A DNA stretch of 64,000 nucleotides from Thalassotalea eurytherma (GTDB lineage: Bacteria > Pseudomonadota > Gammaproteobacteria > Enterobacterales > Alteromonadaceae): assembly GCF_030161415.1 (NCBI RefSeq), contig NZ_BSSU01000009.1, positions 62,001 through 126,000 of the forward strand, given 5' to 3'. Shown piece by piece: positions 36,185 to 46,152 of the stretch (positions are counted from its first letter, which is position 1; each line of letters begins with the position of its first letter). Position numbers and translations under genes: made by a program. A model generated the notes under the pieces. The model was given only the letters and a program-made list of their open reading frames with translations, made no database searches and was not told the DNA's origin.

Positions 36185-38578
36185 ATGGCTTTGGTTATGA
36201 GCAAACTTCGTAAAATAATTCTTTCGGTAATTTTTATTCTTATCTTTGTACTAATTAGCGGTGGTGCTTGGATATACAGCCAAATAGATGGCTCTCTCCC
36301 TCAAATAGAAGGTAAACGCACACTCCTCGGTTTAGAAAAAGCCGTCCAAGTAGATCGTGATGAGAAAGGCATTGTCACAATATTTTCAGAAAACAGGAAA
36401 GATGCAGCTGTTGCATTAGGTTATGTTCACGCTCAAGAACGTTTTTTCCAGATGGACCTGCTACGTAAAAATTCTGCCGGTGAGCTATCAAGCTTATTTG
36501 GTGAACTTGCGTTAGATTACGATAAACGAATTCGTTTACACCGTTTTAGAGATCGAGCGCGTATGATTCTAAAAAGCCTACCGAAAACACAAGTCGCGCT
36601 ATTGAAAGCCTATACAAAAGGTGTAAACCAAGGGCTAAAATATTTACATGCAAAACCGTTTGAATACTTATTGTTGCAACTTGATCCCGTTGAGTGGCAA
36701 GAAGAAGATACTATCCTTGCAGTTTTTAGTATGTATCTTGACCTTCAATCGTCTGACGGTAAGCGAGAAAGAACCTTATCAGCGTTAAAAGACACGCTAG
36801 GCGAAGAAGCCTTTAGCTTTTTAAATCCTAAAGGTTCTATTTGGGATGCAGCAATTGACGATACGGTATTTCCATCGGGTACCATGCCAACAACGCCTTG
36901 GCCGTCTGCGTCAGCACTACATAAAACTAAAACAAATAGTCCGACTTCGACAACCTTAGACTTCCTACCGGGTTCAAACAACTGGGCAGTTGGCGGTGAC
37001 ATTAGCTCAACAAGCGCAGCTATCGTAGCTAATGATATGCACTTGGGTATTCGAGTACCAAATACTTGGTTTAGAGCCTCAATCCAATTTAAACACCAAG
37101 GTGAAAGCATTAAAGTTACTGGCACTACCTTACCTGGCGCGCCAAATATTATTACCGGCAGTAACGGCAATATCGCGTGGGGCTACACCAATAGTTATGG
37201 TGATTGGAGCGACATCATTGAATTAACATTAAATGAATCTGGCAATCAGTATTTAACACCTGACGGATGGCGCAGTTTTACCTATGTGCCTCAGGTTATC
37301 GCCATTAAAGACAAACCCTCTGAAGAGATCATGGTTCAAGAAACTATCTGGGGACCTGTTATTGGTAAAAACCATACCAATACGCCAATCGTTTATCGTT
37401 GGGTAGCCCACGATTTACGTGCAGTGAACCTTAATCAAATGCAACTTGAAACAGCTAAAACGGTTGATGATGCCTTTGAAGTAGCCGCAATTACAGGTAT
37501 CCCAGCCCAAAACCTAATGGTAGGTGATAGCAAAGGTAACATTGGCTGGACAATTATGGGCCCTATCCCTCAAAAGTTTGGCAATATTGGTGAACTATCG
37601 ACAGACTGGTCAACAGGTGAGCGCGGTTGGAGTGGTTACCTAACAGGTGACGAATATCCTCGCGTTAAAAACCCATCTCATCATAGGTTATGGACAGGCA
37701 ACTCTCGTGTTGTTGGTGGCGAGCTTTACAAAAATGTGGGTAACGGCGGTTATGCCCTAGGTGCAAGAAGTCAGCAAATTAGAGATGATTTAATGGCAAA
37801 AGACAGCTTTGATGAGCAAGCATTGCTTGATGTTGCACTTGATGATCGCGCTGTCTTCTTGAAACGTTGGCATCAATTTTTATTATCTGACGTGCTTATT
37901 GGTGACGAACTTGCTAAAAATTCAGTATGGCAAGAAGCCCAAAATATATTAAATGAAGATAAAAACCTAACGGCAAGCATCGATTCTGTTGCATACCGCC
38001 TTGTTCGGAATTTCAGATATGAACTTAGAGATTTACTGTTCTCAGATTTAGTTTCTTCAATTCAACAGGTTGAAAAAGATTTTAGTTTACATAGCATTCG
38101 TCATCAGCTTGAAACGCCATTATGGGAGCTTGTTTCAAAACAGCCAGATAATTTTATGCTACGTCCAGAAGATTCATGGCAGGCATTATTTGCTTTGGCA
38201 TTGAATAACACGCTAGCAGAAATGACCAAAGTTCAACCCTTAGCGAGCGCTACTTGGGGTCAACAAAACACGGCTAATATTCAACACCCATTAAGCAAGG
38301 CTGTACCATTTATTGGTCAATGGTTGGATATGCCTAAAACACCTTTAGCTGGCGATAGTTACATGCCTCGTGTTCAAGGAAAGGCTTTCGGAGCTTCAGA
38401 ACGCATGGTTGTTTCTCCAGGCCATGAAGAAAGTGGGATCTTCCATATGCCAACAAGCCAAGCAGGTCACCCATGGTCTCCATATTATGGTTTAGGGCAT
38501 AAAGATTGGGAAGATGGTAAGCCATCGCCATTTTTACCCGGCGAAACTAAATACTCCTTGGTGTTATTAAGCTACTAA
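36185..38578 (+). CDS. Penicillin acylase (Ntn hydrolase) family protein
   Basis: 797 residues. The signal/anchor is IILSVIFILIFVLISGGAWIY, followed by an alpha-subunit region (VTIFSENRKDAAVALGYVHAQERFFQMD). The autocatalytic cut and nucleophile Ser264 are in GSNNWAVGG. The family cleaves amides, including beta-lactams and acyl-homoserine lactones; the substrate cannot be read here. ATG 36185 gives four more residues than ATG 36197; neither has a strong ribosome-binding site. Export to the periplasm is expected. Confidence 0.9.
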   Translation: MALVMSKLRKIILSVIFILIFVLISGGAWIYSQIDGSLPQIEGKRTLLGLEKAVQVDRDEKGIVTIFSENRKDAAVALGYVHAQERFFQMDLLRKNSAGELSSLFGELALDYDKRIRLHRFRDRARMILKSLPKTQVALLKAYTKGVNQGLKYLHAKPFEYLLLQLDPVEWQEEDTILAVFSMYLDLQSSDGKRERTLSALKDTLGEEAFSFLNPKGSIWDAAIDDTVFPSGTMPTTPWPSASALHKTKTNSPTSTTLDFLPGSNNWAVGGDISSTSAAIVANDMHLGIRVPNTWFRASIQFKHQGESIKVTGTTLPGAPNIITGSNGNIAWGYTNSYGDWSDIIELTLNESGNQYLTPDGWRSFTYVPQVIAIKDKPSEEIMVQETIWGPVIGKNHTNTPIVYRWVAHDLRAVNLNQMQLETAKTVDDAFEVAAITGIPAQNLMVGDSKGNIGWTIMGPIPQKFGNIGELSTDWSTGERGWSGYLTGDEYPRVKNPSHHRLWTGNSRVVGGELYKNVGNGGYALGARSQQIRDDLMAKDSFDEQALLDVALDDRAVFLKRWHQFLLSDVLIGDELAKNSVWQEAQNILNEDKNLTASIDSVAYRLVRNFRYELRDLLFSDLVSSIQQVEKDFSLHSIRHQLETPLWELVSKQPDNFMLRPEDSWQALFALALNNTLAEMTKVQPLASATWGQQNTANIQHPLSKAVPFIGQWLDMPKTPLAGDSYMPRVQGKAFGASERMVVSPGHEESGIFHMPTSQAGHPWSPYYGLGHKDWEDGKPSPFLPGETKYSLVLLSY

Positions 38579-38639
38579 GCTCGAAGAGGGTTGTGTTTTT
38601 TATGCCATATAAAAAGCACAATCCGTTATAAGGAAACTG

Positions 38640-38667
38640 TTGACAGAGTGATTACTCTAGCTATATG
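38640..38667 (+). promoter_or_regulatory. Promoter of pheL-pheA
   Basis: A -35 TTGACA (38640-38645), 16-nt spacer and TATATG (38662-38667), just upstream of the leader peptide. The -10 is only a fair match. Confidence 0.5.
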
Positions 38668-38675
38668 GTAATAAC

Positions 38676-38726
38676 ATGAAAACTTTACGCAAAAACCTCT
38701 TTATTTTCTTTTTTATCCAACCTTAG
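38676..38726 (+). CDS. pheL: PheA leader peptide
   Basis: A 16-residue peptide, MKTLRKNLFIFFFIQP, with four phenylalanines, three of them in a row. It stands between a promoter and a terminator hairpin, directly upstream of pheA. This is the ribosome-mediated attenuation layout of E. coli pheL: plentiful Phe-tRNA lets translation proceed and the terminator form. Confidence 0.88.
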   Translation: MKTLRKNLFIFFFIQP

Positions 38727-38764
38727 TGGGAGGCTGACTATCGTCAAAAGAAAATAACGATAAG

Positions 38765-38789
38765 AACCTCCAAGTGGAGGTTTTTTTTT
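38765..38789 (+). terminator. pheA attenuator terminator
   Basis: An AACCTCC-AAGT-GGAGGTT stem-loop (38765-38782) followed by a run of Ts to 38789, between pheL and pheA. Confidence 0.88.
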
Positions 38790-38801
38790 GCCCGAATACC
38801 G

Positions 38802-40001
38802 ATGACAAGCAACGAGGAAATAACGGTGGCACAAACATTAGATTTAGATGAAATTCGCAAAGAAATAACAGCATTAGACCAAGAGCTATTAACTCTCTTT
38901 GCTAAGCGCCGCGCCCTCACTCTCAATGTAGCCAAAAGTAAAGCACATGAAGTACGCCCCGTTCGCGATCAAAAACGTGAGCAAGAGCTGCTCATTCGTT
39001 TGATAAAACAAGGTAAGGAACTGGGATTAGATGCCCATTATGTAACCAGTATATTCCAAACGATTATTGAAGATTCGGTGCTCAATCAACAAGCTTATTT
39101 ACAAACCTTAGCCAACCCTAACATTCAATTACCCGCCGTCAGTGTCGCGTTCCTTGGTGATAAAGGCTCATACAGTTATTTAGCAAGCCATCGTTATTTT
39201 TCTCGTCGCGCAGAATATATGATTGAGTCTGGTTGCCAAACGTTTGATGAAATAATGCAAATGGTAGAAGGTGGTCATGTTGACTATGGTATTTTACCAA
39301 TAGAAAACACGTCATCTGGCAGTATCAACGAAGTATATGACTTGTTACAGCATACTAATCTAGCGATTGTTGGTGAAATCACTCAGCCAATTGAACACTG
39401 TTTACTGACTGCCGTAAATACTGAGCTTGAAAACATCAAAACAATTTACGCCCACGGTCAACCATTCACCCAATGTAGTAACTTTTTAAACAAACAAAAA
39501 GATATCCGTATTGAATATTGTGATAGCACGGCTGATGCCATGGCAAAAGTATGTGAGTTGAAAGATCCAAGTGTGGCAGTAATTGGTAGTGAAGAAGGTG
39601 GCCACCTTTATCAGCTACATGCCTTAGAGAAATCGATAGCCAATCAAGATGAAAATCACAGTCGCTTCATTCTTGTCGCCCGCAAGTCGGTAGATGTTGC
39701 AGAACAAATTCCAGCAAAAACCACGTTAATTCTCGCCACAGGTCAAAAGCCTGGCGCACTTGTCGAGTGCTTGTTAGTACTAAAGAATAAAGGCATTAAC
39801 ATGTGCAAACTAGAGTCACGTCCAATTCAAGGCCGTCCATGGGAGGAAATGTTTTATATTGATTTAGAAGCCAATATTAAATCGTTCGCGATGCAGGAAG
39901 TTGTCAGTGAACTAACTAACTTAACTAACTTTATTAAAGTGTTAGGTTGTTACCCAATTGAGCACATCAACCCAACGAGTGTGCCAAGTACTGCTGTTTA
40001 G
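38802..40001 (+). CDS. pheA: Bifunctional chorismate mutase / prephenate dehydratase
   Basis: Up to 399 residues. The AroQ chorismate mutase occupies about 1-95 (LDLDEIRKEITALDQELLTL). The prephenate dehydratase domain is at about 110-290 (VAFLGDKGSYSYLASHRYF, then GILPIENTSSGSINEVYD). The ACT domain is at about 305-385, with GALVECL and ESRPIQGRPWEE for phenylalanine feedback. It makes phenylpyruvate from chorismate. ATG 38802 starts like E. coli PheA (MTS); GTG 38826, with CGAGGA before it, is a possible alternative. Confidence 0.96.
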   Translation: MTSNEEITVAQTLDLDEIRKEITALDQELLTLFAKRRALTLNVAKSKAHEVRPVRDQKREQELLIRLIKQGKELGLDAHYVTSIFQTIIEDSVLNQQAYLQTLANPNIQLPAVSVAFLGDKGSYSYLASHRYFSRRAEYMIESGCQTFDEIMQMVEGGHVDYGILPIENTSSGSINEVYDLLQHTNLAIVGEITQPIEHCLLTAVNTELENIKTIYAHGQPFTQCSNFLNKQKDIRIEYCDSTADAMAKVCELKDPSVAVIGSEEGGHLYQLHALEKSIANQDENHSRFILVARKSVDVAEQIPAKTTLILATGQKPGALVECLLVLKNKGINMCKLESRPIQGRPWEEMFYIDLEANIKSFAMQEVVSELTNLTNFIKVLGCYPIEHINPTSVPSTAV

Positions 40002-40017
40002 TAGGATTTACGTTCAG

Positions 40018-40050
40018 AAAAAAGGCCTGCTAAATAGCAGGCCTTTTTCA
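40018..40050 (+). terminator. pheA terminator
   Basis: AAAAAGGCCTGC / GCAGGCCTTTTT with a 6-nt loop and a T-run, about 20 nt past pheA. Confidence 0.85.
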
Positions 40051-40064
40051 TGTTAAACCAAGAA

Positions 40065-40463
40065 CTAACTAAATATTTTTCGCTGTTTAAAACGCTGTGT
40101 CCAATAACGAACACTTAATAGTAGTATCGCCGGTACTGCCGCATACAACAAAGTGAACAGCAGAACATGGTTTGCAACAAACAAACCTAAAACAAACACG
40201 CAAACAGGCAAAAACAACCAAAACGGATGATCACTTGGGCATAAATCAAATAGTTGGCGCATTAAAACGATGGTCATGAAGGTAAAAGCGATCGACAGTA
40301 AAATCGTGACTAGTTCACTGTAATAAGCGGTTAGTGTAGCCGGTGTGCTAGCTAAGAATGATGGCACTGGCATGCTATTAGCTACAGAGACTAGCCAAAC
40401 AAAGGCGACCGTCATGAGTAGGCCTATGATGAACGACCACAATTTCTTATTTACGTTGAGCAC
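40065..40463 (-). CDS. Hypothetical four-helix membrane protein
   Basis: 132 residues with four predicted membrane helices (starting at about 8, 46, 82 and 104) and a basic C-terminus (RYWTQRFKQRKIF). No family recognised. It is convergent with pheA and lies downstream of the RND pump genes beyond their terminator, in the same direction. Confidence 0.65.
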   Translation of the reverse strand: MLNVNKKLWSFIIGLLMTVAFVWLVSVANSMPVPSFLASTPATLTAYYSELVTILLSIAFTFMTIVLMRQLFDLCPSDHPFWLFLPVCVFVLGLFVANHVLLFTLLYAAVPAILLLSVRYWTQRFKQRKIFS

Positions 40464-40564
40464 GATACTCTCCTTTTATTATTATTTTTTGTATGAGACT
40501 ATTTTTTATACATTTATCTCTCAAATGCGTCAAGCGGTTCACATTTTCAATAAGATTAAAAATT

Positions 40565-40592
40565 AAAAAAAATCCCCGCAAATGCGAGGATT
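40565..40592 (-). terminator. Terminator of the RND efflux operon
   Basis: On the minus strand, AATCCTCGC-ATTT-GCGGGGATT is followed by eight Ts. It lies 21 nt past the permease stop. Confidence 0.82.
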
Positions 40593-40612
40593 ATTAAAAC
40601 AAACAACCGCTT

Positions 40613-43600
40613 TTACGAGAGTTTTTCTTCTTCCGCAATTTGCTTAGCAATAGCCTCAGGTGAGCTCGTGTTACGGCATAACCAATAATATGCGCCTGGC
40701 ACAACAAATAAGGTAAAAATACTTGCTACTGATACGCCAGCAAAAATTACCACACCAATCACCATGCGTGATTCCGCACCTGGCCCTGACGCAAGAACTA
40801 GCGGGATAGCACTGGTAACTGTGGTAAAGGTTGTCATAACAATAGGTCTTAAACGTTGCTGTGCTGCTTGAATAAGTGCTTGCTCGAACGCGATACCTTG
40901 GTCACGTAATTGATTGGCAAACTCAACAATTAAAATACCATTTTTGGCAGCTAAGCCGATGAGCATGACGATCCCTATCTGAGAATAAATATTTAAACTC
41001 ATTCCCATTAATTCAAGCCCCATCAAAGCACCAACTAACGCTAATGGCACCGTAAGTAGAATAACAAACGGATGTATAAAGCTTTCAAATTGGGCTGATA
41101 ACACCAAATAAGTAATCAACAACGCTAACAAGAAGACAAAAACAATTGAGTTACCTGACTCTTGTAAAAGCAGTGATTGACCTTTGTAATCAACCTGGGC
41201 ATCACTCGGTAGGTTTTCATCAACAACTTCATTCAAGTATGTCAAAGCATCGCCTAAGGCATAGCCTGGCGCTAAATTGGCAGTAATAGTTACACTACGA
41301 AGCCTGTTGTATCGATTTAAACGCGACGATGTAGCATTTTCTTGTATGGTTAATAAATTCGCCAATGGAATCAACTCACCACTTTTTCTTGAGCGCACGT
41401 AAATATTATCGATGTCTTTAGGACTTTTATAATCTTCTTTAAAGCCTTCCAAAATAACATCATATTCTTCACCACGTTCTACATAAGTTGTCACGCGACG
41501 TTGACCAAGCATTGTTTCTAACGTTTTCGCAATATCACCTACAGGAACACCTAAGTCATAAGCTCTGTTTTGATCAATTTGCACAAGAAGCTGTGGGAAA
41601 GTTTCTTTGTAATCACTATTCACGCTAAGTAAGTTAGGGTTTTCTTGCGCTTTGGCAACAACGATATCGCGCCACTTGGCTAATTCAGCATAGGTATTGC
41701 CCTGTAAAACAAATTCGACAGGTTGACTGTTACCACCACCGCCAATTCCACGACGCATAATGGCAAATGCTCGAACATCCGTCACTGAAGATAACTCTTT
41801 ATTAAAGCGTGCTGAGAACTCAAACGTTGACATATTTCGCTCGCGCCATTCCGGCAAACCAATAATGGCAATACCGCCTGTCCCACCAAAGCCCGGCACA
41901 CGTGTAATAACACGATCTAAATCACCACGTTCTAAATACTCAAGTAACATGCCTTCAATCGTGTTCATGTTTTTCACATTATTTTCGTAACTTGCGCCTT
42001 CAGCACCTTGCATGATGACAAACATATTGCCGCGATCTTCCTTCGGCGTATATTCAGAAGGTAATTTATTCACAAGTGAAAACGCAGAAAACAGTGCTAA
42101 GCCGACAACGAGTATCAACATAAGTGGCTGCTTAATCGTATAACTTAAGCTTTGCACGTATTTATCTTCTAACTTACTAAAACCGCGGTCAAGTAACTGC
42201 CCAAATGACGATGAGCGCTCTTTCTTTCTTAACAACTTTGAACACATCATTGGTGTTAGAGATAAGGCAGTTAAACTAGAGAAAACAACAGCAGCGGCGA
42301 TAGCTAACGCAAATTCGGTAAATAAGCGACCTATATTGCCTGATAAGAAAACAAGTGGCACGAACACAGCAACCAGCACTAGCGTTGTAGCAATAACAGC
42401 AAAGGCTACTTCTCTGCCACCTTGGTATGCTGCAACTAATGGTGTTTGACCATTTTCAATACGACGATAGATGTTCTCAAGTACTACAATAGCATCATCA
42501 ACAACTAATCCGATAGCTAATACAAGTGCTAATAGCGTTAACAAGTTAATAGAAAAATTAAGCCCTGATAACACAATAAGAGAGCCAATTAAGGCAACGG
42601 GAACCGTTACAGCAGGAATAAAAGTCGCCCGAATGTTACCAAGAAACAGGAATATCACTAAAACAACCATCAACATCGCGACAATGAGCGTATTGTAGAC
42701 TTCATCAATAGACCCTTGAATGAAAACTGATGAGTCGTAGCTATTTAAAATCGTCGTACCTAGCGGTAAACCATCTCGAATTTTTTCCATTTCACTTCGA
42801 GCGGCTTTAACAACTTCAAGGGTATTGGCTTTTGATTGCTTAATAATACCTAAGCCAACCATGTTTTTACCGTTGCCCTTAAACATATTTTCATCGTCTT
42901 CAGCACTGACTTCGACACGAGAAACATCAGACAAACGCACTAACGTATTATCTGCAGAACGGGCAATAACAAGATTGGCAAAGTCTTGCTCGGTTAGAAA
43001 GCTTCTTTCTACGCGAATAGAAAAGTCACGATCAATCGATTCAATTTCACCTGCTGGTAATTCAATATTTTCAGAACGTAATGTGCCTTCAATATCGTCA
43101 ACGGTAACACCACGTGCTGCCATGCGGGTTCTATCTAAGAATATTTTCATGGCGTATGTTCTACCACCACCTACGCGCACTTGTGCGACACCATCTACTA
43201 CTGAGAACCGATCGACAATATATCGATTGGCGTAATCAGTTAGCTCAAGGGTTGATAGTGAGTCAGATTGCAAGACAAACCAAACGATAACATTTTCATC
43301 ATCATTGGCTTTAAACACCTGCGGCGGATCAGCTTGTTCTGGTAATTGACGTAGTGCTCTAGAAATACGATCGCGCACATCATTTGTTGCTGAATCAATA
43401 TCTCTGTCTAGTTCAAATTCAATCGTGATATTTGAACGACCAACGCGCGAGGTTGAGGTAATGTTTTTAACCCCTTCGACACCACTAATACGGTCTTCAA
43501 GTACTTGGGTAATTTTGGTTTCAACAATAGCTGCTGATGCACCTGGGTAGGCAGTATTTATGCTAACAACTGGTGGGTTAATATCCGGATATTCACGCAA

Positions 43601-43699
43601 TGGTAAAAAGAAAAAAGCGACGATACCAAACGTAATCAGTAGTAGATTAATTACGGTGGCAAATACGGGACGTTTTACCGATAAATCAGAAAGAATCAC
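40613..43699 (-). CDS. RND efflux permease, HAE1/AcrB family
   Basis: 1028 residues, the AcrB-family length. It starts MILSDLSVKRPVFATVINLL. The proton-relay Asp pair is in ALVLAIGLVVDDAIVVLEN, and two 6-helix repeats and large periplasmic loops are present. It exports hydrophobic compounds with the proton-motive force, together with the adaptor encoded just upstream. No outer-membrane TolC homologue or regulator lies nearby, so it probably uses a TolC encoded elsewhere. Substrate unknown. Confidence 0.93.
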   Translation of the reverse strand: MILSDLSVKRPVFATVINLLLITFGIVAFFFLPLREYPDINPPVVSINTAYPGASAAIVETKITQVLEDRISGVEGVKNITSTSRVGRSNITIEFELDRDIDSATNDVRDRISRALRQLPEQADPPQVFKANDDENVIVWFVLQSDSLSTLELTDYANRYIVDRFSVVDGVAQVRVGGGRTYAMKIFLDRTRMAARGVTVDDIEGTLRSENIELPAGEIESIDRDFSIRVERSFLTEQDFANLVIARSADNTLVRLSDVSRVEVSAEDDENMFKGNGKNMVGLGIIKQSKANTLEVVKAARSEMEKIRDGLPLGTTILNSYDSSVFIQGSIDEVYNTLIVAMLMVVLVIFLFLGNIRATFIPAVTVPVALIGSLIVLSGLNFSINLLTLLALVLAIGLVVDDAIVVLENIYRRIENGQTPLVAAYQGGREVAFAVIATTLVLVAVFVPLVFLSGNIGRLFTEFALAIAAAVVFSSLTALSLTPMMCSKLLRKKERSSSFGQLLDRGFSKLEDKYVQSLSYTIKQPLMLILVVGLALFSAFSLVNKLPSEYTPKEDRGNMFVIMQGAEGASYENNVKNMNTIEGMLLEYLERGDLDRVITRVPGFGGTGGIAIIGLPEWRERNMSTFEFSARFNKELSSVTDVRAFAIMRRGIGGGGNSQPVEFVLQGNTYAELAKWRDIVVAKAQENPNLLSVNSDYKETFPQLLVQIDQNRAYDLGVPVGDIAKTLETMLGQRRVTTYVERGEEYDVILEGFKEDYKSPKDIDNIYVRSRKSGELIPLANLLTIQENATSSRLNRYNRLRSVTITANLAPGYALGDALTYLNEVVDENLPSDAQVDYKGQSLLLQESGNSIVFVFLLALLITYLVLSAQFESFIHPFVILLTVPLALVGALMGLELMGMSLNIYSQIGIVMLIGLAAKNGILIVEFANQLRDQGIAFEQALIQAAQQRLRPIVMTTFTTVTSAIPLVLASGPGAESRMVIGVVIFAGVSVASIFTLFVVPGAYYWLCRNTSSPEAIAKQIAEEEKLS

Positions 43700-43704
43700 G
43701 TAAA

Positions 43705-44751
43705 TTACTCCAAGACTTGAATGGCACTGCCATCACGTAATTTAAGTGCACCTTCAATCACAACACCTTGGCCTTGTGCTAAGCCACTGATTATTTCAAC
43801 AATACCCGGCTGCCTTCTGCCAATGGTTACTTGTGTTTTTTTCGCCTTCCCCTCTTCAACAGTAAAAACGAAATGGTCGTTCTCAATTGGAATAATTGCG
43901 CTCTCTGGTACCATCAATACCTGCTCAACATTTCGTTCAACAACAATGTTCAGTAACATGCCAGCTCGCAACTTTTGCTCTTCGTTTGGCACTATCGAGC
44001 GTACCTTAACCATTCTTGTTGCTGGGTCAATACGTGAGTCGATTGAACTAATTTCACCAATAAACACTTCGTCATACGCGGCATTAATCGCTTCAACTTT
44101 TTGACCAGGTTTGACTGTGGTAAAAAAGCGCTCAGGAATATTAAAGTCAACCTTTACTTGGCTCAGGTCATCTAAACTTGTAATCACGTCGCCAGCACTC
44201 ACATAAGCACCAACACTAATTTCACGAAACCCTAAAACACCATCAAAAGGTGCACGAATAGTTAAGTCGTAAAGTTTCGTTTTTGCACTCATTAATTGCG
44301 CACCAATCGCTTTGGTTTTTGCTTCTTGCTCTTCAACCACCGACTCAGATGTCGCGTTCTTTTTAAACAAACCTTGCAAGCGATGAAGTTGAGCAACTGA
44401 TTCGGCTAAATTAGCTTCTAATTCTTTGACCTTGGCATTTTCTTCTTGGCTATTTAAACGCACTAGCACTTGGCCTTTCTTAACTAATTGACCATCTTCA
44501 AATGAGATTTGCTCGACAAAATCAGAACTCTTAGACGTAATAAATACCTGCTCGTTAGCAACAGCACTACCTAAAGATTCAACCGTATCTTTAAAATCAT
44601 TCGTTTCGGCTAACGCTATTTTAACTGATACGGTTCGAGCGCCACGTTTTTGCTCTTTAACCTCTTGAGGCCATTGTAAATAAACAACAACGCTAATAAG
44701 CATTAGCGCCAAAATAATTAAGGGTAACCGGTTTGATATAGATTTAGACAT
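43705..44751 (-). CDS. RND efflux periplasmic adaptor subunit
   Basis: 348 residues with an N-terminal membrane/signal helix, lipoyl halves (VEQISFEDGQLVKKGQVLVRLN and LTIRAPFDGVLGFREISVGAYV), a coiled-coil hairpin between them (KELEANLAESVAQLHRLQ), and beta-barrel and membrane-proximal domains. It bridges the permease and the outer-membrane channel. The permease follows 5 nt downstream, giving a two-gene operon. Confidence 0.93.
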   Translation of the reverse strand: MSKSISNRLPLIILALMLISVVVYLQWPQEVKEQKRGARTVSVKIALAETNDFKDTVESLGSAVANEQVFITSKSSDFVEQISFEDGQLVKKGQVLVRLNSQEENAKVKELEANLAESVAQLHRLQGLFKKNATSESVVEEQEAKTKAIGAQLMSAKTKLYDLTIRAPFDGVLGFREISVGAYVSAGDVITSLDDLSQVKVDFNIPERFFTTVKPGQKVEAINAAYDEVFIGEISSIDSRIDPATRMVKVRSIVPNEEQKLRAGMLLNIVVERNVEQVLMVPESAIIPIENDHFVFTVEEGKAKKTQVTIGRRQPGIVEIISGLAQGQGVVIEGALKLRDGSAIQVLE

Positions 44752-44895
44752 AGACTATCAATTACGTGAAGGAGAACCCCCATAATATAGCGCAAATCCG
44801 CCTAATTGCTCGATACAACTTATCTCAAATTTCGCCTTATTAAACGCAAAAGAATCGTTATAATAGAATCAATCATCAAAAGGATTGTTAAATAT

Positions 44896-45447
44896 ATGAA
44901 TAAGTTGTTTCCAATAGCGGTTGCTATACTCATTATGTTAGGTGCTTCACTATGGTTATTGGCACCAAGTTCCTTCAACCAATATTTACATGCTGAACTA
45001 CAAAATGAGTTAAGTTTAGCAACGGGTACTCATGTAGACATTGGTCATGTAGACAGCCAATCATACAGTGGCACTATTTTGTCATTGTCAGCAAAGGCAC
45101 AAAATGGCGAACAACTTTTTTACGTTGAAAAAGTCACTTATGCAATCGACAGGAAAAGCTACAAAAAGCCGCCGATCAAAATCACGCATTTAGTATTACA
45201 AGGTGTTGAAGTAACCAATGATCCTAAGTTACAAAGTCAAGTTCAGCTTAACCTAGGCAATTACCAAAAAGGGTTAACCGAAGATAGTGTAAAGCCTGGT
45301 TTGATCGTTGAAGAACTAGCCATTACCTTTCATGGTTTAGCACAAGAAAACGCTACTGCTAAGCCGTTAAACAGTAAGGGTAAATCAGCAAAAATGCTGC
45401 TAGTAGACATCGCGACCTTTGTTTTGTCTTTTGCTAAAGCAAACTAA
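44896..45447 (+). CDS. Exported AsmA-like hypothetical protein
   Basis: 183 residues from ATG 44896. An N-terminal membrane helix (LFPIAVAILIMLGASLWLLA) is followed by a mostly beta-strand domain (GTHVDIGHVDSQSYSGTILSLSAKA), reminiscent of the start of AsmA/DUF748-type proteins but without strong proof. It is divergent from the RND adaptor. Starts farther upstream are in frame (to 44806) but lack the signal-like beginning. Confidence 0.6.
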   Translation: MNKLFPIAVAILIMLGASLWLLAPSSFNQYLHAELQNELSLATGTHVDIGHVDSQSYSGTILSLSAKAQNGEQLFYVEKVTYAIDRKSYKKPPIKITHLVLQGVEVTNDPKLQSQVQLNLGNYQKGLTEDSVKPGLIVEELAITFHGLAQENATAKPLNSKGKSAKMLLVDIATFVLSFAKAN

Positions 45448-45490
45448 AAACTTGAATTGTAATACCAGCGTAGTAACCTAAGGTTAAGGA

Positions 45491-46102
45491 ATGAAAGGGA
45501 ATATAATAACAATGAAATTAAAAGGTTGTATGCTTGCACTGGCATTAATAAGTGGCGCCTGCAGTGCTGCAACTGCGGAAAAAGGCTTTGAGATAACACC
45601 GTGGATTGGTTACAGCATGAGCAGCGAGCTTATTGATGCTACTGGTGGTGATCTATCGGTTGATAATGGCCCTAGCCTTGGTTTTAGTGTTGCTTGGTAC
45701 GACAGTCCAAATGGTCAAGGCCAAGTCTTATTAAGCCGTGTTAGTCACCAATTTGATTACGGCGATAACCTAACCCAAGACTTAGATATTACATACGGTC
45801 ACTTCAATGGCATCGCGTTCTTCCATCAAGAACACTACATCACAACGGTTTCATTAGGTATTGGCTTTGCTCAATTCGATGCGCAATACGACGATGATAT
45901 ATTTCCTTCTGCTGGTGTAGCCGTTGGCACTCGCCACCAATTTTCAGATAAACTGGCTTTTGTCACAGAACTTCGTGGAAATTTTAGCCTTGTTGATGAA
46001 GACTCAGCTATTTTTTGTCAAAACGATGTTTGTAGCGCTGAGTTTTCCGAAGCGCTCTGGCTCGATACTTCCTTTTCGGTAGGTCTGTCTTATCAGTTCT
46101 AA
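45491..46102 (+). CDS. Predicted outer-membrane beta-barrel protein
   Basis: 203 residues with a signal peptide (LKGCMLALALISGACSAATA) and alternating strands ending in FSVGLSYQF, the C-terminal aromatic signature of outer-membrane barrels. ATG 45491 has AAGGA nearby; ATG 45512 (MKLKGCM) is the alternative. A possible 8-strand barrel; function unknown. Confidence 0.75.
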   Translation: MKGNIITMKLKGCMLALALISGACSAATAEKGFEITPWIGYSMSSELIDATGGDLSVDNGPSLGFSVAWYDSPNGQGQVLLSRVSHQFDYGDNLTQDLDITYGHFNGIAFFHQEHYITTVSLGIGFAQFDAQYDDDIFPSAGVAVGTRHQFSDKLAFVTELRGNFSLVDEDSAIFCQNDVCSAEFSEALWLDTSFSVGLSYQF

Positions 46103-46122
46103 AAACGAATAAGAAAACAAAC

Positions 46123-46152
46123 AAAAACCGAAGCAATAAGCTTCGGTTTTTT
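46123..46152. terminator. Bidirectional terminator between barrel and thioredoxin-like genes
   Basis: AAAAACCGAAGC / GCTTCGGTTTTT with a 5-nt loop and A/T tails on both sides. It serves the convergent neighbours. Confidence 0.88.

Noticed and set aside
36745-37170. 141-codon minus-strand frame inside the penicillin-acylase gene
   Set aside because: It is a shadow of the conserved Ntn-hydrolase frame around Ser264.
42825-43235. 136-codon plus-strand frame opposite the RND permease
   Set aside because: It is antisense to a highly conserved permease and Ser/Thr/Arg-rich, as expected for a shadow frame.
43721-44104. 127-codon plus-strand frame opposite the RND adaptor
   Set aside because: It is a shadow of the adaptor gene, with no own ribosome-binding site or family pattern.
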